From: an uncultured Candidatus Soleaferrea sp.
Lineage (GTDB): Bacteria > Bacillota > Clostridia > Oscillospirales > Ruminococcaceae
Assembly: GCA_934527325.1 (NCBI GenBank)
Contig: CAKTAG010000001.1
Span: 1 to 64,000, forward strand
Direction: 5' to 3'
Length of the DNA stretch: 64,000 nucleotides
The translations under genes and the position numbers were made by a program. Positions 49,949 to 58,917 of the stretch are shown one piece after another; the first letter of the stretch is position 1, and every line of letters starts with the position of its first letter. Below the pieces are notes generated by a model, which saw nothing but the letters and a program-made list of their open reading frames with translations, was not told where the DNA came from and did not search any database.

Positions 49949-50332
49949 ATGTATGGTAATTATGTAATTTTTTTAGCAAATACTACAGCGGCGCAGCAAG
50001 GTCAGGTTAAGCCACCAATGGCTGGGCTTAATATGATTTTTGTATTATTTTTTGTAGTTTTAATGTATTTTTTAACTATAAGGCCACAGAAAAAAAAGGA
50101 AAAAGAAGCGGAACAATTAAGGTCTAACATAGATATAGGTGATGAAATAGTAACTATTGGTGGAATAATAGGTACAGTAGTTTCTATAAAAGATGATTTT
50201 ATTGTTATAGAAACTGGTGGCGATAGAAACAAAATTAGAATAAATAAATGGGCTATTCATTCTAATAATACTGCTACAGAAAGAAAGCAAAAGGAATCAC
50301 AAGTTAAAAGTAAATTAAATAAAGAAAAATAA
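49949..50332 (+). CDS. yajC: Preprotein translocase subunit YajC
   Basis: YajC (127 aa) is a small single-helix accessory of SecDF-YidC. The N-terminal helix (MIFVLFFVVLMYFLTIRPQKKKEKE) and the IDIGDEIVTIGGIIGTVVSIKDDFIVIET domain are diagnostic. secD and secF, often close to it, are not here; the next genes are the TIGR04086 protein and scfA, as in other Clostridia. Confidence 0.93.
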   Translation: MYGNYVIFLANTTAAQQGQVKPPMAGLNMIFVLFFVVLMYFLTIRPQKKKEKEAEQLRSNIDIGDEIVTIGGIIGTVVSIKDDFIVIETGGDRNKIRINKWAIHSNNTATERKQKESQVKSKLNKEK

Positions 50333-50482
50333 TAGCTGCATTGTTTTTGCATTTTTTTATTTGGTTTAATAAACCAAAAAGTTATCATAAAAACATCTTT
50401 TAAAAACATATTATTTACTAAATGGTTTGTGTTAACCATAGTATTATTTTGTGTTGCTGTTTAAGGGAAAGGGTTTTTATAT

Positions 50483-50899
50483 ATGAAAGATGCAAAAATT
50501 AATAATGATGGATTTACAGAAATAACTGGCATTTTTAATCCATTAATAAAAGGAACATTAGTAGGTGTTATATCTATAATTTTACTTAGTGTGTTATTTG
50601 CTGTTATGGTTGGGTATTCTTTAATATCAACGTCTGCAATTAAATTAATTTCTATAATAACTTTATTTGTAGGTAGTTTGCTTGGGGCGTATGTAACAGC
50701 TAAAAAACATGGCTGCAATGGCATGTTTTTAGGTATAATTACTGGGTTGTTTATTTTGTTTTTAGTAATAGTAGCAGGCTTGTTATTTCAAACAATATCC
50801 TTTTGTGTAATAGATTTTTCTTTATTTTTTGTTAAACTTTTTGGCCTTATGTTAGCGGGTGCTATTGGTGGAATAATTGGAATTAATGTAAGGCAATAA
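50483..50899 (+). CDS. TIGR04086 family membrane protein
   Basis: A 138-aa protein with four membrane helices. The order yajC - this gene - scfA - scfB and the helix GAYVTAKKHGCNGMFLGIITGLF match the TIGR04086 (YrzE-like) family of Clostridia, of unknown function. Co-occurrence with the SCIFF system hints at a link with export or membrane handling of the peptide, but that is inference. Confidence 0.8.
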   Translation: MKDAKINNDGFTEITGIFNPLIKGTLVGVISIILLSVLFAVMVGYSLISTSAIKLISIITLFVGSLLGAYVTAKKHGCNGMFLGIITGLFILFLVIVAGLLFQTISFCVIDFSLFFVKLFGLMLAGAIGGIIGINVRQ

Positions 50900-51055
50900 T
50901 GTATGTTAATCTGTTAATATCAGTTAGCTTAATATTTACCACTGTTAAGTTGCTGTTTATTATAAATAACGGCTCTGTTTATTGAGCTGCTAATTTTTTA
51001 TATATTACAATACCTAAAAAATTATTTATAGCTTAATATGTAAGGGGGGAACAAC

Positions 51056-51196
51056 ATGAAATTTGTTAAAACTTTAAATTCTGATGTTTTAAAAAAATCT
51101 ACAGTAAAAGGTGGTTGTGGGGAATGCCAAGCATCATGCCAATCTGCTTGTAAATCATCTTGTACAACAGCTAACCAAAAATGTGAAAAAAAATAA
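51056..51196 (+). CDS. scfA: SCIFF peptide (six cysteines in forty-five residues), ranthipeptide precursor
   Basis: A 46-aa peptide read from ATG 51056, starting MKFVKTLNSDVLKKSTVKGG and with cysteines at positions 21, 24, 28, 32, 36 and 43. This is the SCIFF family, nearly universal in Clostridia, in which a radical SAM enzyme forms a thioether between a cysteine and a threonine; the CTT near residues 36-38 offers the usual acceptors. A run of six G precedes the ATG as part of the ribosome-binding site. The role of the product in cells is still debated. Confidence 0.93.
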   Translation: MKFVKTLNSDVLKKSTVKGGCGECQASCQSACKSSCTTANQKCEKK

Positions 51197-51252
51197 TTTT
51201 TTGCCGCCTTATTTTAGACGGCAGAAATTGTATTAAAAAAGTTGTAAAAAAC

Positions 51253-51314
51253 TTATTAAAAATTGCGTTAGAAAAGTTTGGGACGGTAGATTTTTCTAGC
51301 GCAATTTTTAATAA
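51253..51314 (+). terminator. Long inverted repeat/attenuator between scfA and scfB
   Basis: A 23-bp stem (51253-51275 with 51292-51314, one G-U pair) with a 16-base loop. The T5 of the 3' arm lies within the stem. It could stop or slow transcription or protect the upstream RNA end, so that precursor peptide exceeds its maturase. Confidence 0.7.
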
Positions 51315-51356
51315 ACAAAATTAATATATTTTATATACAAGGAGAAATGAATTATT

Positions 51357-52772
51357 TTGATACATAAATATTATTTGAATGGATTATATATATTGTTGGA
51401 TGTTAATAGTGGAGCTGTACATATAGTAAATAAAATTATCTTTGATATATTAGATTACATATCTTTACCATTACCTGAAGAATGCCCAGAAAATATTTTA
51501 AATAGTGAGGGGTTAAAACTTTACAGTAGGCAAGATATTGTAGATGGATATAATGAAATAAAATATTTATTTAAAATAGGGCAATTGTTTAGCGAAGATG
51601 AATATGAAAAATTTGTTAATAATCAGTTTAAAATGCCAGTTAAAGCGGTTTGCCTGCATGTTGCCCATGATTGTAATTTAAGATGTAAATATTGTTTTGC
51701 TTCAACGGGAAATTTTGGACGTAACAGAGAATTGATGTCTGTAGATGTAGGTAAAAAGGCAATTGATTTTTTATTAAAGCATTCAGAAGGTAGAAAGAAT
51801 TTAGAGCTCGATTTTTTTGGTGGGGAACCACTTATGAATTTTGATGTAGTTAAAGAAATAGTAAAATATGCTAGAGAACAAGAAAAAATATATAATAAAA
51901 ATTTTAGGTTTACAATAACTACTAACGGAATATTATTAGATGATGACAAAATAGATTTTATAAATAAAGAGATGTCTAACGTTGTTTTATCATTAGATGG
52001 TAGAAAAGAAGTTAATGATAAAATGCGCCCAACATTTAATGGTAAAGGCTCTTATGATGTTATAGTGCCTAAGTTTAAGAAATTAGTGACAAAACGTGGT
52101 GGTGATAAATATTACATTAGAGGTACATTTACTGCAAATAATTTAGATTTTACTAATGATATAATTCATTTTGCAGATTTGGGGTTTGACCAAATTTCAA
52201 TAGAGCCGGTTGTTACAGATTTAAAAAACGATTATGCAATAACATATGATGATATACCTAAAATATTTAATGAGTATGAAACTTTGTTAAACGAGATGAT
52301 AAGAAGGTATAAAAATAAACAAAGTTTAATAAGTAATGGCGGCGATGTAGATAATATAGATAATGTTGATAAGCCGTTTAATTTTTTTCATTTTATGGTA
52401 GATTTAGAACAAGGTCCTTGTGCAATAAAAAGGCTAAGAGGTTGTGGAAGTGGTAATGAATATGTAGCTATTACTCCTAAAGGTGATATATACCCATGCC
52501 ACCAGTTTGTAGGTATGCCAGAATGGAAGATGGGTAGTGTTATTGATGATAGTTTTGATTTGAAAATAAAAAAAATTTTTGCAGATACAAACATATATAC
52601 TAAAGAAGATTGTAGAAATTGTTGGGCAAAATTTTATTGTAGTGGAGGTTGTAGTGCAAATAATTTACTATATGCAGGGGCGTTAAATAAACCATATAAA
52701 CTTAGTTGCGAGATGATGAAAAAAAGGTTAGAATGTGCTATAATGTTAAGAGCAGTTGAAAAAGGTTTTTAG
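51357..52772 (+). CDS. scfB: SCIFF maturase, radical SAM/SPASM enzyme
   Basis: ScfB (471 aa) installs the thioether in SCIFF. Residues 1-95 form the peptide-recognition domain starting MIHKYYLNGLYILLDVNSGAVH. The radical SAM cluster motif CNLRCKYC uses Cys106, Cys110 and Cys113; DFFGGEPLMNF follows. The C-terminal SPASM domain has CAIKRLRGCGSGNEY, YPCHQFVG and the CRNCWAKFYCSGGC cluster for auxiliary Fe-S centres. The start is TTG 51357, 12 bases after AAGGAG; an ATG at 51347 opens only a six-codon ORF. Confidence 0.95.
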   Translation: MIHKYYLNGLYILLDVNSGAVHIVNKIIFDILDYISLPLPEECPENILNSEGLKLYSRQDIVDGYNEIKYLFKIGQLFSEDEYEKFVNNQFKMPVKAVCLHVAHDCNLRCKYCFASTGNFGRNRELMSVDVGKKAIDFLLKHSEGRKNLELDFFGGEPLMNFDVVKEIVKYAREQEKIYNKNFRFTITTNGILLDDDKIDFINKEMSNVVLSLDGRKEVNDKMRPTFNGKGSYDVIVPKFKKLVTKRGGDKYYIRGTFTANNLDFTNDIIHFADLGFDQISIEPVVTDLKNDYAITYDDIPKIFNEYETLLNEMIRRYKNKQSLISNGGDVDNIDNVDKPFNFFHFMVDLEQGPCAIKRLRGCGSGNEYVAITPKGDIYPCHQFVGMPEWKMGSVIDDSFDLKIKKIFADTNIYTKEDCRNCWAKFYCSGGCSANNLLYAGALNKPYKLSCEMMKKRLECAIMLRAVEKGF

Positions 52773-52945
52773 GCATAAAAATATTTTTAGTTAAATTTTA
52801 GGTTTACTGTTGTAAACTTTAAGATGTAAAAGTTTTTTTATAACTTGCATGTTTTTCTTAATTAATTTAATATAGCTAATAATAAAATATTTGTTGTGTA
52901 GAAATTGTTTTATACACTAAGCTTTTAGGGAATGGAGAATAATTT

Positions 52946-53641
52946 ATGAAAAAAATATTAGTGGTTGAAGATGAAGATGCGATAAGAGAATTTATAGTAA
53001 TTAATTTAAAAAGGGCAGGTTATGAAGTAGTTAACGTTGCTAATGGAGAGGATGCATTAGAAATATTTAATAAAGATAAAAATCAGTTTCAGGTTGCTGT
53101 GTTAGATATTATGATGCCAGGAATAGATGGTTTTGAAGTTTGTAAAGAAATAAGGCGCAGTAATAGTAAAATGGGTATTATTATGCTATCGGCTAAATCA
53201 CAAGAGATGGACAAAGTTAGCGGGTTGATGATGGGCGCAGATGACTACATGGTGAAACCTTTTAGCCCATCGGAACTAGTTGCTAGGGTAGATGCAGTTA
53301 GTAGAAGAGTTTGTATGGTTATTGAAACAGAAAATAAAGATAAACTTATATCGGGGCCGTTTGTTATTGATTTTAAAAGCAAAGCGGTTTATAAATTAAA
53401 TTCGGAAATAGACCTTACACAAATAGAATTTCAATTGATGGAATTTTTTATGAAAAATCCAGATGTAGCTAAAGATAGGCAAGAGATATTGACAAATGTT
53501 TGGGGTAACGATTATAGTGGAGATATAAAAATAGTAGATGTAAACATAAGACGTTTAAGGGTAAAAATAGAAGATGATCCATCTGACCCTAAATATATTG
53601 TAACCGTGTGGGGTTATGGGTATAAGTGGGGTATAAAATAA
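52946..53641 (+). CDS. OmpR/PhoB-family response regulator
   Basis: The 231-aa regulator has a receiver domain (acid pair EDED at residues 8-11, phospho-acceptor Asp54 in VLDIMMPG, lysine in DYMVKPF) and a C-terminal winged helix (IDLTQIEFQLMEFFMKNP, VDVNIRRLRVKIEDDP and YIVTVWGYGYKW). It is followed by its probable kinase after 47 bases. Targets cannot be told; similar pairs in Clostridia respond to envelope or antimicrobial stress. Confidence 0.92.
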   Translation: MKKILVVEDEDAIREFIVINLKRAGYEVVNVANGEDALEIFNKDKNQFQVAVLDIMMPGIDGFEVCKEIRRSNSKMGIIMLSAKSQEMDKVSGLMMGADDYMVKPFSPSELVARVDAVSRRVCMVIETENKDKLISGPFVIDFKSKAVYKLNSEIDLTQIEFQLMEFFMKNPDVAKDRQEILTNVWGNDYSGDIKIVDVNIRRLRVKIEDDPSDPKYIVTVWGYGYKWGIK

Positions 53642-53688
53642 AAAGTGAAAAATTGCAATGTTAATTAAATTTTACAAGGAGGATTTTT

Positions 53689-55116
53689 TTGGCAATAAAT
53701 AAAATAACAAAAAGATGGTTTGTAAATAATTTTGTAGTTATTTTAGCGGTTCTTATTGTGGTAGAAATTCTTCTTGCATTAGGGGTAAAAAATTTTTATT
53801 ACAATAGTGTAGAAAAATTTATAAAATCGCAAGGAATGGCCATATTAAATTTAATAGATAAAAGCTATAAAGATAGTTCATCAAATTTAGAATTTGAAAT
53901 AAGATCTATAGTAGAAGATTTTGACCAAAAGGATAAAATGGAATTAATGTTATTAAACTGCAAAGGTAAAATATTACTAACTTCTAATGGTTTTGGAGCT
54001 TATTTGAATGAAAAAATATATGATGATAATAATACAATCGAATCTATTAATAAAGATATTTTATCGCAAAAATATTCTCAAAGAGTTTACAAATTAAACG
54101 GTGAAAATGTAATAGCAGTTACTTACCCAATAGAAGCAAAAATTAAAGATGTAAGTTACATAGAATTTATTTCATCTGTGAAATATGTAGATAGGCAAAT
54201 AGCAATAATTATTGCTATTAGTGTTTTAATTGGCATAGCTATTATACTTTTGGTTATTATTTCTAGTTCTTATTTTATACAATCAATAGTTGTTCCTGTA
54301 GATGAGATAGGTAAAACAGCTAAAAAAATTACGCAAGGTGATTTTAAGGCAAGGCTAGAAGTTAAAACAGATGATGAAATAGGGGAACTTTGCGAGACTA
54401 TTAACCATATGGCCGAAGAATTAGCTGTTACCGAAAATATGAAAAATGAATTTATATCATCAATTTCTCATGAACTTAGAACACCGCTTACAGCTATAAG
54501 GGGTTGGGCAGAAACAGTAAATAGTTGTGATTCTAACGATGAAGAACTTGTAAGAAAAGGTATGAGAGTAATAATAAGCGAAACTGAAAGGCTTTCAATG
54601 ATGGTGGAAGAATTATTGAATTTTTCTGGGTTGCAAAGCGGGAATATGAAGTTAATGTTAACTAAATTAGATTTAATTGCAGAACTTGAGGATATCCTTA
54701 TTGTTTTTGAAGAAAGAGCAAAAAAAGAAAAAATAAAGTTAGAGTCAAAGCTTTCTGATGAGTGCATACCAATAAATGGTGATAAAAATAGATTACGGCA
54801 AGTGTTTACTAACATAATAGATAATGCATTAAAATACTCTGAACAAGGTGCAAAGGTAATAGTAACAGCAGAAAAAAATACAAAATTTGCACTTGTAAAA
54901 GTTATGGATAATGGATGTGGAATAAGACCTGAAGATGTTCCAAAAATAAAAACAAAATTTTACAAAGCGAATTATTCCAAAAGAGGTTCTGGTATAGGGT
55001 TAGCAGTAGCAGATGAAATAGTTAGGTTACATAATGGTTCTTTAGATGTTTACAGTGTAGAAGGTAAAGGCACTACAATAGTTGTACAAATACCTATATT
55101 AGTTAATAAATGTTAA
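53689..55116 (+). CDS. Membrane sensor histidine kinase
   Basis: The 475-aa kinase has membrane helices near residues 15-34 and 166-192, with an extracytoplasmic sensor domain between them. Then come HAMP (VVPVDEIGKTAKKITQGDF), a HisKA domain with His261 in SSISHELRTPLTAIRG, and HATPase motifs NRLRQVFTNIIDNALKY (N box), DNGCGI (G1) and SGIGLAVADEI (G2). The layout is WalK/ResE-like without a visible PAS domain. Start TTG 53689 follows AAGGAGG. It pairs with the regulator upstream. Confidence 0.92.
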   Translation: MAINKITKRWFVNNFVVILAVLIVVEILLALGVKNFYYNSVEKFIKSQGMAILNLIDKSYKDSSSNLEFEIRSIVEDFDQKDKMELMLLNCKGKILLTSNGFGAYLNEKIYDDNNTIESINKDILSQKYSQRVYKLNGENVIAVTYPIEAKIKDVSYIEFISSVKYVDRQIAIIIAISVLIGIAIILLVIISSSYFIQSIVVPVDEIGKTAKKITQGDFKARLEVKTDDEIGELCETINHMAEELAVTENMKNEFISSISHELRTPLTAIRGWAETVNSCDSNDEELVRKGMRVIISETERLSMMVEELLNFSGLQSGNMKLMLTKLDLIAELEDILIVFEERAKKEKIKLESKLSDECIPINGDKNRLRQVFTNIIDNALKYSEQGAKVIVTAEKNTKFALVKVMDNGCGIRPEDVPKIKTKFYKANYSKRGSGIGLAVADEIVRLHNGSLDVYSVEGKGTTIVVQIPILVNKC

Positions 55117-55204
55117 TTAAATTAATATTTTAAATATTTGTATGGTTAAAGTTTAAAAGGTTAATTGTAATAAATTTTATAAAAAAAGGAAGGTTGAAAT
55201 TTTT

Positions 55205-56971
55205 ATGATAGAAAATTTTAAAGAAGAAATTAAGTTATTTGAAAATCCAGAATTGAAAGAAATTTTTTGGCATACATCTTCACATATATTAGCTCAGGCA
55301 GTTAAAAGGCTTTACCCAAATGTAAAATTAGCAATAGGTCCAGCAATAGAAAATGGTTTTTATTACGATTTTGATGTGGAAACTCCTTTTTTGCCAGAAG
55401 ACTTGGAAAAAATAGAGCAGGAAATGAAAAAAATAGTTAAAGAAAATTTAGAGGTAAAAAGGGTAGAAATGCCTGCTGCAGAAGCTAAAACTTTGATGGA
55501 AAATAAAGGTGAAACTTATAAATGTGAATTAATCGATTCTTTAATTTTAAAAGGAGAAAATATAAGTTTATACTCACAAGGTGAGTTTATTGATCTTTGT
55601 ACTGGCCCACATTTAACAAACACATCTTATGTTAAAGCAATAAAATTGTTACAATCTACAGGTGCTTATTGGCATGGAGATTCAAATAATAAAATGTTAA
55701 CTAGAGTTTATGGTATATCATTCCCTAAAAATTCTATGTTGCAAGAATATTTAGAAAAAATAGAAGAGGCAAAAAAGCGTGACCATAGAAAATTAGGTAA
55801 AGATTTAGGTTTATTTGCTATTATGGATGAAGGTAGAGGTTTTCCGTTTTTTTTACCAAAGGGTATGGTTATTAGGAATATTTTAGAAGATTTTTGGCGT
55901 AGTGAACATAAAAAAGCTGGGTATGTAGAAATAAAAACTCCTATTATGTTAAATGAGGATTTATGGAGAAGGTCTGGGCATTGGAGCCATTATAAGGATA
56001 ACATGTACACTACAGAAATAGATGGCCAAAAATATGCAATTAAACCAATGAATTGCCCAGGAGGAATGTTAGTTTATAAGCATAAGTTACATTCTTATAG
56101 AGATTTACCTATTAGAATGGCTGAACTAGGTTTAGTTCATAGGCATGAACTTTCTGGAGCTTTGCATGGTTTAATGAGAGTTAGATGTTTTACGCAAGAT
56201 GATGCACATATTTTTATGACTAAAGATCAGATTGAAGAAGAAATAATTGGAGTTATGAATTTAATTAATAAATTTTATTCAACATTTGGTTTTAAATATA
56301 GTATGGAACTTTCAACAAGGCCTAAAGATTCAATGGGTTCTGATGAGCAATGGGAGATTGCTACAAAGGCTTTAGAAAACGCTTTAAATAAAACAAATAG
56401 CAAATATAAAATAAATGAAGGTGATGGAGCTTTTTATGGACCAAAAATAGATTTTCATTTAGAAGATAGTATAGGTAGAACATGGCAGTGTGGAACAATT
56501 CAATTAGATTTTCAGATGCCAGAGAGATTTGATTTAACATATATTGGTGAAGATGGTGAAAAATGTAGGCCGATAATGATTCATAGAGTAGTTTTTGGAA
56601 GTATAGAAAGGTTTATTGCAATTTTAACAGAACATTTTGCAGGAGCTTTTCCATTATGGATTTCACCTGTACAATGCAAAGTGTTACCTATAAGTAAAGC
56701 TCAGCATAGTAAAGCTTTTGAAATTTTTAAAGAATTAAGTAAGCATAATTTTAGGGTGGAATTTGATGATAGAAACGAAAAAATAGGTTACAAAATAAGG
56801 GAAGCTCAATTAGAAAAAGTACCATATATGCTAATTATAGGTGATAAAGAAATAGAAGAAAATAAAGTGGCGGTTAGGTCTAGAAAGAACGGTGATTTAG
56901 GTTCTATTTCTCTTGCTGAATTCATAAATAAAATATCAGAACAAATAAAAACCAAAAGTACAGAATGTTAA
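55205..56971 (+). CDS. thrS: Threonine--tRNA ligase lacking the N-terminal TGS domain
   Basis: ThrRS (588 aa) charges tRNA-Thr. It starts directly with the N2 editing domain (FWHTSSHILAQAVKRLYPNVKL, with HxxxH and later CTGPHL), so the usual 60-residue TGS domain is absent. The catalytic core has MNCPGG, RHELSGALHGLMRVR, QDDAHIF, and GSIERFIAILTEHFAGAFPLW, with the zinc ligands (Cys, His, His). The anticodon-binding domain follows. The 88-base leader is too short for a T-box. AAGGAAGG precedes ATG by about 12 bases. Confidence 0.95.
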   Translation: MIENFKEEIKLFENPELKEIFWHTSSHILAQAVKRLYPNVKLAIGPAIENGFYYDFDVETPFLPEDLEKIEQEMKKIVKENLEVKRVEMPAAEAKTLMENKGETYKCELIDSLILKGENISLYSQGEFIDLCTGPHLTNTSYVKAIKLLQSTGAYWHGDSNNKMLTRVYGISFPKNSMLQEYLEKIEEAKKRDHRKLGKDLGLFAIMDEGRGFPFFLPKGMVIRNILEDFWRSEHKKAGYVEIKTPIMLNEDLWRRSGHWSHYKDNMYTTEIDGQKYAIKPMNCPGGMLVYKHKLHSYRDLPIRMAELGLVHRHELSGALHGLMRVRCFTQDDAHIFMTKDQIEEEIIGVMNLINKFYSTFGFKYSMELSTRPKDSMGSDEQWEIATKALENALNKTNSKYKINEGDGAFYGPKIDFHLEDSIGRTWQCGTIQLDFQMPERFDLTYIGEDGEKCRPIMIHRVVFGSIERFIAILTEHFAGAFPLWISPVQCKVLPISKAQHSKAFEIFKELSKHNFRVEFDDRNEKIGYKIREAQLEKVPYMLIIGDKEIEENKVAVRSRKNGDLGSISLAEFINKISEQIKTKSTEC

Positions 56972-57146
56972 TGTGGTATTAATAAAAAGGTATTTATTAA
57001 AAAAGTAGCGAATTTATGTTTATTTTGTTATAGAATGGTTAAACAGTGTATTTTTAATGTTACATAAAATATTTTTTTTAGGTGATAATATTATTAATTT
57101 AATGTGAGGTTTAAATAATATTATTGAAAAGAGAGATGGTAAACAG

Positions 57147-57995
57147 ATGAGTAACATTAAAAAAAATGTTGGTAGTAAAAACAGTGAATTAAGAAGTGCA
57201 AATAATTTTAAATCAATAGAAGGTAAAAAAAATAAAAAGAAGTGTTTAAAGTATTGTTACCCAGTTCCTAGTTATAGATATATTAAAGAAAACAGCCACC
57301 AAGACGAGCAAAAAGATGAAGCAGAAGAGATACAGACACAGCAAATGAAGCAAATTGAACAAATCGAAAAAACAGGTATGATTACATCTACCAAAGGGCA
57401 CCATATGATACACTGTTTAACTATTATAGGTCAAATAGAAGGTCATTATGTTTTGCCTTCTCAAAATAAAACTACAAAATATGAATATGTTATTCCACAG
57501 CTTATTGCAATAGAAGAAACACCAGAAATAAAAGGTTTATTAATTATATTAAATACGGTTGGTGGCGATGTTGAAGCAGGGTTAGCTATTGCTGAACTTA
57601 TAGCGGGTATGAAAAAACCTACAGTTTCGTTAGTGCTTGGCGGGGGGCATTCTATAGGTGTACCTTTAGCTGTTAGTGCAAAAAAATCATACATTGTTCC
57701 TTCTGCAACTATGACAATTCACCCAGTTAGAATGAATGGTGTAGTTCTTGGAATTCCACAAGCTTTTTCGTATTTTGATAAAATGCAAGATAGGATTATA
57801 AAATTTGTAGTAGATAATTCAAATATGCCAAAAGAAAAATATAGGCAATTATTGATGAATACAAGTGAAATGGTTAATGATATTGGAACAGTTTTAGATG
57901 GAAATATGGCGGTTAATGAAGGTTTAATAGATAATTTAGGTGGGCTTTCGGATGCATTAGAAGAGCTATATAAACTAATTGACAAAAACAAATAG
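57147..57995 (+). CDS. tepA: ClpP-class peptidase, TepA family
   Basis: The 282-aa protein contains [57 protein letters not shown] with the catalytic serine, and [12 protein letters not shown] with the catalytic histidine, as in TepA/YmfB of Bacillus, a cytosolic ClpP-like serine peptidase linked with protein export and spore maturation. About 85 N-terminal residues are a family-specific, basic and Gln/Glu-rich extension. Its usual neighbours (ftsK/spoIIIE, ylzJ) are not seen here. Confidence 0.88.
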   Translation: MSNIKKNVGSKNSELRSANNFKSIEGKKNKKKCLKYCYPVPSYRYIKENSHQDEQKDEAEEIQTQQMKQIEQIEKTGMITSTKGHHMIHCLTIIGQIEGHYVLPSQNKTTKYEYVIPQLIAIEETPEIKGLLIILNTVGGDVEAGLAIAELIAGMKKPTVSLVLGGGHSIGVPLAVSAKKSYIVPSATMTIHPVRMNGVVLGIPQAFSYFDKMQDRIIKFVVDNSNMPKEKYRQLLMNTSEMVNDIGTVLDGNMAVNEGLIDNLGGLSDALEELYKLIDKNK

Positions 57996-58029
57996 TTAAC
58001 ATAATTTTAATAATAGAAAGGACTAAAAT

Positions 58030-58887
58030 ATGTCGGTTTGGAGTGCTATTATACAAGGAATAATACAAGGGTTAACAGAATTTTTACCTATTTCTAGTTC
58101 GGGGCATTTGGCTTTGTATCAACATTTTACTAATAAAAATGTTGATAATGGTTTGCTTTTTTCTGTTATATTACATTTAGGTACATTATTGGCTATATTT
58201 ATAATGTTTAGAAAAACTATTGCAGAATTGTTTATAGAATTTTTTAAGGCAATAGGGGATATTTTTACAGGGAAATTTAAACAAAATTTAAATAATCCAT
58301 CTAGGCGGCTATTGGTAATGCTTTTTATAGCTTGTTTGCCATTATTTTTTATATACATATTTAAAGATTTTTATGAAGGTTTAGCCAATAAACCTAATTT
58401 AATAATAGAAGGATGTTGTTTTTTACTTACGGCGTTGTTGTTGTTTGCAGCAGATAGGTGTGTAAAAGGGACGAAATCTGAAGGTGATATTAAATATAGA
58501 GATGCTGTTGTTGTAGGTGTTGTTCAGGCAGTTTTGGCGCCATTACCAGGGGTGTCGAGGTCTGGTTCAACTATTTCTACAGGTTTGTTAGCAGGGTTTT
58601 CAAAAGAATTTGCAGTTAAATTTTCATTTATTTTAGGAATTCCAACTATATTAGGCGGTTGTATTTTTGAAATAAGTGGTGCATTTAAAGAATTAAAAAT
58701 GGTAGATATAACACCTATAATAGTTGGTTTTTTAGTATCTGCAATAGTAGGGTATTTAGCTATGAAATTAGTTGAATGGATAGTTAAGAGTGATAAGTTT
58801 AAAATTTTCACAATTTACACTACTATTTTAGGTATAATAGTTATTTTAATAGGGCTTTACGAGCAGTTTAAAGTGGTATTGTTATAG
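58030..58887 (+). CDS. uppP: Undecaprenyl-diphosphatase UppP (BacA)
   Basis: UppP (285 aa, eight predicted helices) recycles the C55 lipid carrier for peptidoglycan and gives bacitracin tolerance. The two catalytic regions are GLTEFLPISSSGHLAL near residue 15 and PLPGVSRSGSTISTGLL near 172. GAAAGG precedes the ATG. It may work with murC next door in cell-wall synthesis. Confidence 0.95.
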   Translation: MSVWSAIIQGIIQGLTEFLPISSSGHLALYQHFTNKNVDNGLLFSVILHLGTLLAIFIMFRKTIAELFIEFFKAIGDIFTGKFKQNLNNPSRRLLVMLFIACLPLFFIYIFKDFYEGLANKPNLIIEGCCFLLTALLLFAADRCVKGTKSEGDIKYRDAVVVGVVQAVLAPLPGVSRSGSTISTGLLAGFSKEFAVKFSFILGIPTILGGCIFEISGAFKELKMVDITPIIVGFLVSAIVGYLAMKLVEWIVKSDKFKIFTIYTTILGIIVILIGLYEQFKVVLL

Positions 58888-58917
58888 TTAAAAAATTATT
58901 ATAGAAAGGGCTAAAAT

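Noticed and set aside
55117..55204. T-box leader for thrS
   Set aside because: Only 88 bases separate thrS from the kinase gene, and no T-box sequence or specifier hairpin is seen.
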